Shown here: in pieces, positions 31,942-43,500 of the stretch | Layout of the letters: every line of letters begins with the position of its first letter | Position numbering within the stretch: the first letter of the stretch is position 1 | Origin: Cytospora piceicola | Lineage: Eukaryota; Ascomycota; Sordariomycetes; Diaporthales; Cytosporaceae | Length of the DNA: 64,000 bases | NCBI GenBank assembly: GCA_023375675.1 | Contig: JALQBC010000003.1 | Coordinates: forward strand, 62,001-126,000 | Direction: 5' to 3' | The notes under the pieces: generated by a model | Told to the model about the DNA's origin: nothing | Database searches by the model: none | The model's input: the letters and a program-made list of their open reading frames with translations, nothing else | Position numbers and translations under genes: made by a program

Positions 31942-32602
31942 ACTCATAGGGATAGATATAAGGCTTTCTTCATGTACGGATAAGGATATTTCTACCAGTC
32001 GAAGACAACCGTGTAGAATTCAAAAATAACAGCAATGACAAGCCACTTTGAGCCGATTTCCACTTCAGACACGCCCAGTTGTTGTTATTCTCGAGCAAGA
32101 TGTGAGTTAACCAAAGGTAACCAGGTGATGAGGGCCCACCCAAGCGAGCCAACGGATAGTTATCACGAATGTGCGTTGCATGTTCAGTATGTATCCAGGC
32201 AAACTACCTAGACACACCTCTTTGAAGCCCCGATATGCACCTTGAGTGATCGTTCCGATAGCGTAGGCTATATATGCACGTCTACGGCCTCCTTCTACGC
32301 CATCATTGGCGCGTTTTGGGTTTGCATCAGAGTGTGGAACAAAGCATGCATGCCTCCATATTGCATATGTGGTGGTGCTTACCGTGGCTTTGGTTTCTAT
32401 ACCCCGCCTCGAACTTTTTGCACCAACGACGCTGGTCGCCATGCCCAGTTGCGCGGTATTTCTGGATTTGACGAGAACCAGCCCTACACGCCACCTTGAT
32501 AAGTGGCTCGTCTCTCTCTCCGTTTCATCAACGGCGACATTATTAACAGCCCCAGAAGAAAGCTGCCGTATACGTTGGAAGTAAACAGGCTGCTTATGTA
32601 TC
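31942..32602. other. intergenic region
   Basis: Promoter region of the STAND gene. Open frames here are short and have no protein-like features. Confidence 0.5.
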
Positions 32603-35292
32603 ATGGAGGTGCTCGCTGCGGTCGGCTTAGCCAGCAATGTGGCCCAGTTCCTCGAATATGGGGTCACTGCAGCGCGACTGGCTTCCAAGATAATGAACAA
32701 TCCTGAAGGAACCTCGGACCGACTCGCCGAACTCGAAATCGTCGCTTCGGATATCACAGCGACCTTGGAAACCATCAAGCCAGACGCCCAGAACTCGGAC
32801 AACACCGTGAAGGACGAAATTCTTCTCGATCTCCATAAGAGGTGCCTAGATGCATCTAGGGAAGTCATCGATATGATAAGTGGGTTGAAGATGAAGAAGA
32901 ATGGGAGAAACCGGCTTGTTGAAGGGGCTTATAGAGCTGGCCTAACGATGTATAAGAAGAAGGATATCGAGCAACTCTCAGAAAAACTGCTCAACCTGAG
33001 AACACAGGTGACTTCGCGTCTCATCGTCTTAATTGAGTAAGTCAATTTTCACTTTTTCATAGCCAGACGTTGGCTTCTCCGTGAATAACAAGCTATTGCA
33101 GACAGCAACAACGCGATATAAATGAGACACTGCGCAGATTCTCGGACTCGACTGGGACATACCATGGAATCTTCGATGAACAGTTGTTTATTATAAGGGA
33201 CTATCTCGTAGCAATAATAAATCGACTCGAACTTAAGATACCGGATGTGCCCCAGCGGAGTGTCGACATAGACGCATCGGGTGCATATCCGCGAACTCCA
33301 ATAGGGGGTGTCAGCATGGAGAAGGCACGTGATGCCCATTTGGTCTATACTCAAAGGTCCATCCTGGAGTCACTCACCTTCAGCCAGATGCATGATCGAG
33401 AGCTCTTGATCCCTGAAGCACACCAGCGAACGTTCGAGTGGATATTTGACCCGAAGGCAGATATCAAGTTCGCTGACTGGCTTCGCAACCGGAATGGAAT
33501 CTTCTGGGTTGCAGGGAAGGCAGGCTCGGGGATATCAAGCTTAATGAGGTTCATCACGGAACACCCAACCACTTACAAGTTGCTCTCGGAATGGGCGAAC
33601 GGCAAAATCACCGTCGCAAAGCATTACTTCTGGAATCCTGGAACGATACTCCAGAAATCACAAGAGGGCCTTTTGCAAACCTGCCTTCTTCAAATACTCA
33701 GGACCCAACCACACCTCATCCCGGTGATCTGCGGAGATCGCTGGATGGCTCCTTACGCAGACCGTTTTAGTCCTTGGTCTCAATCCCAGCTGTTGAAAGC
33801 CATGGAAGATCTCAAGGCTACCGCAAGTGACTCTACGAGCAAAAGTCTGAAAATTTGCTTGTTTATTGATGGCTTAGATGAATATGAAGGCGACCACTTG
33901 GAGCTCGTCAATATACTTGCTGGTATAGCAGAGTGCAGCAATATCAAGATTTGCGTGTCAAGTCGCCCTTGGCTGGATTTTTCGGACGCTTTTGAAGGAA
34001 GTCCATGGAAACTCAGACTGCAAAATCTCACAGGCCAAGACATCTCCAGATACGTTCGGGATAAGTTGGAAGAAGATGAAAGGTTCAAGAGGCTGCAGTC
34101 AAACGCCAATATTGCAGCCTCCGAGTTGATTAACGACGTGGGCGTACGGTCAGAAGGCGTATTTCTTTAGGTTTACTTGGTTGTTAGGTCTCTGCTTCGC
34201 GGCCTTCGGAACGAAGACAACATCAGTGACCTGCGGCGAAGACTGCATGTGGAGTCTTTGCCTATGGACCTGAGTAAATTCTTCGAAAGGATGATACACT
34301 CGATTGAGGACATTTATCGCCAACGCACTGCAAGACTGTTCATTACGCTCTCTAGAGCACGAAGAAGTTTCACGGTCCTTTCATTCTTCTTTCTCGACTT
34401 CGATGCCACCAAATCTCCAACCGATGCACCAGACCTTGGGTTTCTCAAGGAATGGCCGGAGGTTGACACTGGGTATTTTGAAACCCTGATCACCAAAAAG
34501 CGACAACTTATTGCGCAGTGCAAAGACATAATCCATATTGCTCCAGACCCGGCGGCCCCCATTCTATTCGGTGAAAGGGTAGCCTTCCTCCATAGGACTG
34601 TTGTTGACTTCATAAACACGGACGAGACATACAGTCAACTGCAAAGACTCGCCGGTTCCCCCTTTGACCCCTGGAAAGTCCTCTTCGACGCAGAACTCGG
34701 CCAGGCCAAGTCACTGATGCATTTGCATCGTCTGACATATATACGAAGTCATCTTGCTCAATGGATCTTGGGGTGCTTCTTCTATGCCACCAAGATCGAG
34801 CTCACTTCGTCTAGCCCTTGTGGACCGGTGAACTTAGGATTGGATGAACTTGAAGAAACGATCTTACGGCATTTCGAGAAGTGGGGTTTCTCTCATGCCA
34901 TGCACACATTGATCGGCAGAGGAGACATCAAATCGTTTGTCGACCTCGCCGCCAAAGTTGATTTAGCAGCCTATGTCCAGTACAGACTTTCTCAATGTGA
35001 AGGTACTACGCTTGATGAAGTTGCTCCGGGATGGCGATCCCCAGATTGCATCCAACAGTTTTCCGGTTTTGAAATATGCCCACAAACCTCTGATGGAAGC
35101 TGGGACTGGAGGCTTGGCCGTCATACTGGAATTAACCGGGAGTTTCAGAGCCCAGTGAAGTCGGAGCAAAACAAGAACTTGACGGTGGCCTTGCAAGATA
35201 CTCTGCCTATTCAATCAGAAGTCGTTGATCAGCATGCGAGGATAAAGCGTAAACGCCAATTCCTGAGAAAGATTATTGAAGCTTTCCGTTGA
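32603..35292 (+). pseudogene. NACHT-type STAND (NLR-like) gene with an in-frame stop and altered Walker A
   Basis: Exon 1 is 32603-33036, the 65-bp intron is 33037-33101, and exon 2 runs to 35292. The N-terminal region (MEVLAAVGLASNVAQFLEYG) is the helical domain common in fungal STAND proteins. The NTPase domain follows: a Walker A-like GKAGSGISS (about residues 283-291) and Walker B LFIDGLDE (about 401). The usual lysine of GxGK[ST] is Ile here (ATA, 33532-33534). The frame then meets TAG at 34168-34170 and continues in the same frame with VYLVVRSLLRGLRNEDNI and a DUF7791-like helical part ending in FLHRTVVDFI. Related proteins read GVFLWVYLVVRSLL, so the TAG replaces a Trp codon (TGG). As written, the gene makes a 500-residue product; without the stop it would be 873 residues plus the residue at the stop. 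No ankyrin, WD or TPR repeats are present. Fungal STAND proteins act in nonself recognition and regulated cell death; this copy is probably nonfunctional. Confidence 0.85.
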
Positions 35293-35756
35293 AAAGTTAT
35301 CCTTCTTAGCGCACTGCGTCAAGGGATATCGTTAGGATAACTAGTTCCATAGGTCTAAACCCTGCTACAGATAAATACTCAACTTGAGTACATTTATATA
35401 TTTGCTAGAGTACGTACATATATACCTTGAATACGCGGAAGGCGAGAGTTTAACAATTTATGTATCATTTTCGAAGTATGTTTAGTAGCTTACCCTAGGG
35501 TATGAGAACGGATACATGTTCTCCGATTTTAGCGTAGGGATTGATGTAATAAAAGGTAGATATTGATATAGAAGGTATTTAGTGCAAGTGCGCCGAGCGA
35601 GTAATACTCTGTGACTTCCAGGATTCTTCCTCAACATCCACCCAAGCATGCTATGATTGTAGAGTAATCTAACATGACCATTGCGTTCAAATATGCAAGT
35701 ATTCCCTTGCCAGCCAGTCAGATATTTACCACTGCAGTCTCAGTGGAGCCTAGTTC
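35293..35756. other. convergent intergenic region
   Basis: AT-rich spacer between the 3' ends of the STAND gene and the sugar transporter. No gene is seen. Confidence 0.5.
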
Positions 35757-37529
35757 TCAAGACTTCTCATCCTGAACAACGACTGGTGCATCGGCATCCT
35801 TCCGATGCTTGACCTCCTCAATCTCCTGTGCGAGACGGGATTCACCCTTCTTGGTGTTCCAAGGACGCGGGCCCTCCTTAGAGAACATAAACTCGATCTC
35901 CTCGAGCGTCTTACCACACGTCTCGGGGAAGAGCGCGTACACCCACACAGCAAAGACAAGGCAGAGCACGCCAAAAACGATAAAGATCTTCCACTGGATG
36001 TTAATGAACCCCGGTGGCAGGAACATTCCGAGGGCGAAGTTGAAGATCCAGTTCGACAACGAGGCGAGGCCCATACCGGTGGCGCGGGTGCCGAGGGACC
36101 ACACCTCTGCAGCGTAGATCCAGCACATAGGTGCGAGGGTGATGGAGTAGACAACGATGAGAAGGTAGGAGAAGGTGATGACGGTGTTGGACGGGTTATG
36201 GCCCACGACCTCAAAGTTGATGTTTGGGTTGCCGTCGACACCGCCGGGGACGTTCTGCTTGTAGCCGCCCATTACACCACCGACGACGAAGTGACAGATT
36301 CCCATGCCGATGGCGCCCCAGATTAACAACGTGCGGCGGCCGATCTTGTCGACGAAGAAGAACGTGGCGCCGGTGAATATTATGAAAACAGCGTACTGTT
36401 TGGTTTTGATCAGTACATGCACATCACGTCGAAGTGCAAACTTTGGGATTGTGAAAGTGTTCTCACCTGAATTCCTGAAGTGACCATAGCCACATTTCCC
36501 TTCAACCCAGCCATCTCAGCAATGTAGTTGAGGTAATAGACCATGACATTGGCTCCAGCCAGCTGCTGCCAGGCCTGTACGGACATTCCGGCCATGGTTC
36601 GCTTCCACATGCCATTAGAGACGAACTTGCGCCACCCTTGTCCGGCGTGCCGCTCGGCCTCGAGGGTCGTAATAATTTCTTCGTATTCAGCAATGACGAG
36701 CGGGTCGTTCTCGTTGCCGTTGGCTTGAATGCGAGCCAACACCTGGATGGCCTCCTTTTCACGCCCGACCTTGGCCAACCATCGAGGTGACTTTGGCAGG
36801 AAGGGGAGCAGGAACGCAAGGAACGCAGAGGGAATGAATTGCATACCCCATGCTGCGCGGAAGGACGCGGGGCCGGAAATGAACTGGCCCAGAAAGGTCA
36901 GTACACCACATAAACGAAATTGTCGGACTCAGGATCGCTTCGGGGTAAAAGGGATTCTAGAAGCTTACCGTGCAACCGTAGCTGAGGAAGTACATGATCA
37001 AAATTCCGAACTCGCAAGCGAGCTGCTGAAAAATAACAATGGTGCCTCGAGACTCGGCTTTTGCGATCTCAGCGAGGTAGACAGGTGCCTGGGAAGTCGT
37101 GATACCGATGCAGAGACCATTGATGACACGGCCAGCAATCAGAGTGCCCCAATTCTTGCAGCCAACCTGGACAGCTGTGCCGACGAGCCAGAACAGGTTG
37201 GCGAACCAGATGGAATTTCTTCGACCCCATCTATCGGAGCAGGGACCCGCAATCACAGAGCCGACGACTGAACCGGCTGCTAGGGCTGAACCGATGGCAC
37301 CCTGAACAGCACCGGCGGGATGGTCGAAGTAATCTAGGTATTGTTGGGAGACATTGATAGCGGACATGGACGATATGTCGAAACCGAAACTGCATGATGG
37401 AAATCAAAGTCAGCACATTGCGGATCTTTGATGATAGAGGCTTTGTGTCACTTACAGCATACCACCCAGCGTAGCGATAACCGCCACGGCGTAGATGTTA
37501 TACACCTTGGGGAAGGACCACAGCTTCAT
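35757..37529 (-). CDS. MFS sugar porter (hexose-type transporter)
   Basis: Four exons on the minus strand, 37529-37456, 37389-36969, 36883-36467 and 36395-35757, give 516 residues. Splices join GGML to FGFDISSMSAIN, YGCT to FISGPASFRAAWGMQF, and GIQ to YAVFIIFTGATFF, as in family members. Sugar-porter signatures are all visible: DRWGRRNS after helix 2, a PKSPRWL version of PESPRWL after helix 6, AWQQLAGANVMVYYLNYI in helix 7, DKIGRRTLL after helix 8, and FPETCGKTLEEIE after helix 12. Twelve helices are expected at the plasma membrane. The substrate is probably a hexose or related monosaccharide but cannot be fixed from sequence. The start MKLWSFPKVYNIYAV is typical. Intron 2 carries an ACTGAC branch site. 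Confidence 0.93.
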
Positions 37530-40500
37530 CTTGAGTAATTTTTGCCTGCTTGATAGCAGGCCAGGCACACGTTCTGTTTACTAGATAATCTCAGGGGCGC
37601 AAGGTGTAAGATCGAAGAGAGATGAGGAGAGGCTCTTCAGTTCCCATCAGCCGCGAGGCAACCAGAAATATGGCTCCCTCTTATAGCTGTCCCTCCCATG
37701 CACCAGTACTCTACCCCCACCGGTCATTGTCCCTTGAGGCGAATCTCAAGTCATTTTGGTAGCCCACATGTGCAGATGTCCCGAGAAGCTGGATGCGAGA
37801 GCGTGAGTTCCATCCACTCAAGTGGCTGGCTTGCCGCAGTATCCAGATCCTTCAAGCTGCAAGCTAGCCTGGACATATTCCCTGACTTGGCCCAGCCTGC
37901 TGTTTGGCGTGGTTCCACGGATTACGACTTTGAAGCGCTCCAATAGACTGAACAGAATCTGATGCGAGGTCATGTGTGTGCTCCCTCCCCCCAAGGGTCA
38001 TTGACTCAAAACCTGGGGTAAAGGGCCTGTTGGTGACTAGACAAAAGATATTGGCGGAGGATATCCCCAGATCTAGACTGGCGTGAAAGCGCAGGTAGAA
38101 TGCCACGAATAGCAGCGCGGTATTCCTGGTCCTCCACGTCCAAGTCTCCGAGAGGGATAAGTGTAGGAAGGATTTACCCCAACTTCCCCGGATCAAAAAG
38201 ACCCCCAGGATCTAGACTTAGGTCCAACCATGTATCCACCCCGGTCTTGAAAACATGGGGAAGTTCTCGGTCCCGGGTTGTCAGCTATCTTACGCTCGGC
38301 CGATGAAAATCTAGACAGACTTCGGGAGAAAGTGTGTTGTTGTATGTGAACAGAAGGCTCTTGTGTTGGGTTTTGATATTGACCTCAGCAAGGCGGATGG
38401 GTGCAACTTTCATATTGTTGATCAGGCACTATGAATGATAAGTAAGTACCCATTCAAGTGACTATCTACATACTGGGACCAGGAACCTTTGGGGGCTGAA
38501 TAGGTCAGGAACCCTTGCCCTACCCCTGACACTAGATTGAAGAGACCATGGGACTGACATCGGCCAGTAGGACCTCAAGGGAGGGTCAGCTCTGCTTCCT
38601 CCACTCATGACCACGTGCTTTGAGTGTTACCCTAGACCCGGTCTTATAAGACAGAACGTCGCAGAGTCCACTTCCTTGACACGGGCCTCTGACCTCTTCC
38701 TGATTTAAAGACACGATGATATCAACAAAGATCATGACCAACCATTCCGAAAACGTTGTTTTTATTTACTTGTACAATGTTCGCACGCCACGTTATAAGT
38801 TCTACGTACTCTGGGCTCCTAGGGAACTTCCCGGGCAGCTATATAATACACCACTGAGTCCGTTTTGAAAGAGCAGCTGGGTGCTAATCATGTTACCCCT
38901 TATGACCAGACACCACGCCAAACGAGTAACAATTTGGAGCCAGTTTATCTACTACCGACGAAACAGTTCAGTGTGAATGTAAAGCTGAGGGTATGAGTGG
39001 AGGTGGTTGAGAAAACAAAAGCAACATTGAAGCCGGACCGAGCACTAGAAAAATCATGCTCGGACAACGACAAAATCTAGCAACGCAACAGAGAATATTT
39101 CATCGCCACCTGTTTGCTTGTCTTGCTATTTATAGTCTCATGGGGATACAAGAGCAGACTGGCAGCATGGGATTGGTATATGTTACCCAGGTCGTCTCTG
39201 TATACGGGCAAACTGGAAATGAAGCTCGTTGAGCCTCCGGCTTTGTTGACACATCCCAACCAAAGGTTTCTAAGTGAAGTCAAATTTCCGTTCAGGAGAA
39301 TGCGACTCACCATCTCGGACAAAACCGCTGATGAACCCCTTCCAGGATCAGCGCAAGATGATGCATAAATGTATCGGCTTCTCGCCTGACGAGCTTTCGG
39401 GGTACATGGGCTCAGTCGCAGTGTTGTCACAAGCACTATCCGCATCATGGAAAGAGCTTGTCGTTCCATCCGAAGACAGCTGCCTTAAGCTCCTCATCGA
39501 CCTCATATCCAAGTCAAGATTTCTCGCAAGGACGGGATTGTCTTGACAGGCGATTCCTACCCCGTTCGTACGAGCGAGAGGGATCGCCTTTGACAGGGGA
39601 ACTATTTAAACGCCACATGTAGTAGCCACATCCTAGACAAAGGCTAGGCCAATGAGATCCTCTTCGCAAAGGAAGCCACAGGGACCAAAAGGGACCCAAA
39701 TACGTTGCGAGGATGAGAAGTCCATTAATCACCTGTTTGTTTTGGTTGAGGCTGTGGCACAAGGTCCAGCCAGTACAGGAAACCCCAGTCAGAATTACTT
39801 AGTCTTAGTACAACACTGCGCTTATCGCATTTTCGAAAATCCCTGATTCCCAGGGTTTGTGGCATATATTAGTCTATATTGTAGCCTTTGTACATAGAGG
39901 ATAGTGCCATATTTTACTGAGTACACGCCTCCATGAAATGCATCACGAAGAGTGACCCATTATTGGACAGAGCCCTTCCACTCCAATGCTGTCCTACCAC
40001 ATTTCTGCTATGTCACTGAAACGTTGGGACGTTAGACTTCTGATGTGTCAGGATCAAGCGCAGTTCGACTTCAGAAAACCCTTCAAAAGTCTCGCCACTG
40101 CCGCCGTCATAATACGCATCGTATATGCAGACCAAAGACCATATAGGTATCATTAACAGTTGAATTTTCATCAGCCAACGAAATTGTCCTTCCCCCCACG
40201 AAGGCTTCTGCAATCCGCCAATCACTAAGCTCCCCAAACCTTGGAGATGGTGTGCAACAGCTGCGACCGGCGAATGGGCCGGCCCAACATCAGACCCCCG
40301 AGGACCGGTTACCTAGGTACTGTTGTATCATCTGGTGGGGGAGGTGAGGGGGTACGTCGATACGTACCCGGCCTTACGGACGGCAACGATCGTCTCTCGA
40401 ACACTCCCACCAGGGCAAGCTCTCTGCTGCTCACCCCGAGGCCTTGGAGGTTCAACCACATAATAGATCGGCTCTATGCATATTAGTGCAGAGTGCAGGG

Positions 40501-43500
40501 TGCATGATGCAGATATGTGGCTTACCTAGGTAGGGAACACTTCTGAAGGGTTCAAGTTCTGACCGGCTGCCTGCTGCAGCTCGAGGTGGTGTGAACACAA
40601 CACATCTGGATGCCGCAGGCTGGGTGCTGTGATTCGCTCTTCGTCTCATTTCGCCGCTGATCGCCTGTCTCCTTCCTGAGTGACCATACAGCCGTCACTG
40701 ACACAGTCCCGGACATCAGAAACAGTGAAAAAGGAAAACCAGTGCCCTGTGAGACACCGGGTTTGTCGTCCACTAAACCCTGACAGCGGTCGGGCCGAGA
40801 TTCTAAGTGTAATCCGCTTCCTACAAAATCCCATCACACAGATTTCCTTTTCGACCTCAAAAGGTGCCCTGAGAGGTAGAGGAGCACCGCCTAGGTAGGT
40901 CCCAATAGCGTTAAGTGCCATGACGTACATTCTGACAGGCACTACACGACCGTTGCAACTGCCCCTCTCCCCTTGGGGAAGATGCAAGCAGGAGAGGGTG
41001 TGCCTGTGTGTCCACCAAATATCGGCCTCGCCATCTGGTTCGCTCGTCATCAGAGTCGTTGTAGGTCGCGAGCCTGGCTCAAGGCCCGGAGTAGACCGTG
41101 CAATGCATCGTCATTTAGAGCATTACTACCATGAGTTGTTCGCTTCCGGCGCCAGGTGGTCATGGTGGTGGGGGGTGGGCGGTGGGATAGAACACCAACC
41201 TTCTTCACGCCCATCCTGCCGTCCTGCATGGGCGACGATCTTGGAAGCCGTGAAAGAAGCACTAGAATTCTCTCCGTGCGCCATACCATCAGCCGTCAAT
41301 ATCCTTCACTCTGTTCCATCATTATGTGGCACGCCACTTTCTCGAGCTCGCTGAGCGGGTGGGAAAGGTGATTTCTTTGGCCTCAGATCGAGCCGTGTGG
41401 ACCACACCGCCGGTGACAACGAAAGCAGACCACCACTGTGGTTCACCAAAAGCGCCATGGCCAGCTCGAGACAAAGTACTTGAGCCGGACAGTTCATGGG
41501 AATGCTGCGGGTATGCGCTTGTGTGGCGCCTCGCTCACACACTCAACGCGCCCCAAGACTGATATGACCTAGCTCAGTGACTTCAGGCAGGACAGTGCCT
41601 CTTGGGGCCGACGGTCCAGACACGAGGGTCCTGCAAACCATACCGCTGACAGTGCATCGCTCTAGGATGCAAACACCCAAAGAGTAGTACATCTTGTCGA
41701 TGAATTGCCGTGGCGAATGGCGGCCCCGGAACGCCTCCGGTGAAGAGCCTCCGGACAATCATATTTGCCCGATTCTCACTTCATCCGGTGATATCAGTCC
41801 AGGGACCCAGATAATTGGGCCAAAAAAGCAAATATAAACACGTGCACAGTGTACAACAACATATGCCTCTTTTCCATCATGCAGAGTAGATCTGACAGTA
41901 TGTATGTATGAGTCTGCAAGTCGACATCGTGAGAGCAACATTGAATGTTCGCTGCTGTTCCCGGCATCGAGTGACACCATACATGGACACCTCACATGCA
42001 CCACATGCACCCCTTTCGCCACTTCTGCAATACTGCAGCAAAGGGTGCATACTGACGAGCAGCCAGGTCGTTTCCGATCAGTTCCGGCCATTACCCGTCG
42101 TCATTGTTCGTGATCAAAAGGTATGCACGGCATGAGGCAGAGGCAGATAGAGCGTGGTACTTCCAGCCTCCATCACCCCCACAGTGCGGCTTTGCACGTA
42201 GGGATTCCGGCCCATCCGCCACCCCGGACGGCGACGAAGCTGGAACCCACCCAGAACCCGTCCTCGGGACCCAGCAGTTCAGCGGGCCCTCAACTCACCC
42301 GCAAGTGAAATAACGCCGGAGATCTGCCAGTACATACAGTACATGCACCATGCCATGCAAGTACTCCGTATTGGACATGTCGGTCCAATACGAAGGCAAC
42401 GGCAGGACGATCCCGGCCTTTAGAGCACACTAGATCCGTGGCCGCAGAAATCAAGGCACAGATCTGATATTCCAAGGCGGCTCTGCGTACTCTCCTTCCT
42501 GTTTCCGCCCAAGATTGTCGCCGTTGCAGCTCTGCCGCGTCGCGTCAGCGGGAGATTGGCCGTGGTCTGGTCCTATTTATGTGACCACCTGATGTCGAGC
42601 TAATCCAGGGTCCGCTCAAAGATCAGAAGAGGAAACTCCGTGGCATGCAGACTGGCAGACAGGACCGAATGCTGGGCTGGCAGCTGTTCTGTCCGGGTAC
42701 GTAAACTGACCGGACTGACAGTTGTACGTTGGTTAGTACCCCTAGATCAGAGCCCTGCAACTGCGTCTACTAGGTTAGTCAAGCCAAATCAACTTCAAAG
42801 GTGAACATGACCCTTGACTGTATTGGCTCGCCTGCCAATGCTCGAATATTCCGTACTGCCGAAGCTACTTGAGACTCTGCTGTTGAAGGCAGGAAGGTGG
42901 TCTACAAACATCAAACATGTTCGCCGCGGGGGACTTACCAGCTTCCTCAACAGCACCGAGAGCCGGCTGGGCGGTGGGGGTTAAGCGGAACCTTTCCATG
43001 CATCAACGGCTTAAATGAGACGATCTTACCCTAGCACCCGGCACTGCTTTACCAACCGCAGAGACATCAGGACTCGATACAGTCAAAGTACGGTCCTTCG
43101 TACGCATCAAGTACGCCTCTTCCCACATCCCGCATTCAGGATAGAAAGTTCAGACCGGTTTGGGGAGGGGAGGGGAGGGGGGTAGTAGAAGCCTGCTCTA
43201 GTCGAAACCGGACCCCAGTGAACCGTACTAAGAACAAGACTTCGCAGTAGCTTCACACGTGATGTTTGCAACGGCAGTAGCACTCTCCGGCGAACCAATG
43301 ACGCCGGATTTACAGCGTGTCTGTGTAATCACTGACAAAGGAGACTGCGTTAGAACCGTCGGTATGGCGGATTGTGGGTATCGGGAGCAGCTCGTGCGGG
43401 CCAAAAATACCGAGTCAATGGGAAACCTATACCTCCCGGTTGAGTGGAACAAAGCCCGAACTTCGGTCGTTGCCAATGCCCTCGTGGTGCCGCAGTGCTC

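Noticed and set aside
34159..34170. A 12-bp micro-intron (GTATTTCTTTAG) that would remove the STAND gene stop
   Set aside because: Far too short for spliceosomal removal, and deletion would remove conserved VFLW residues. A point mutation is simpler.
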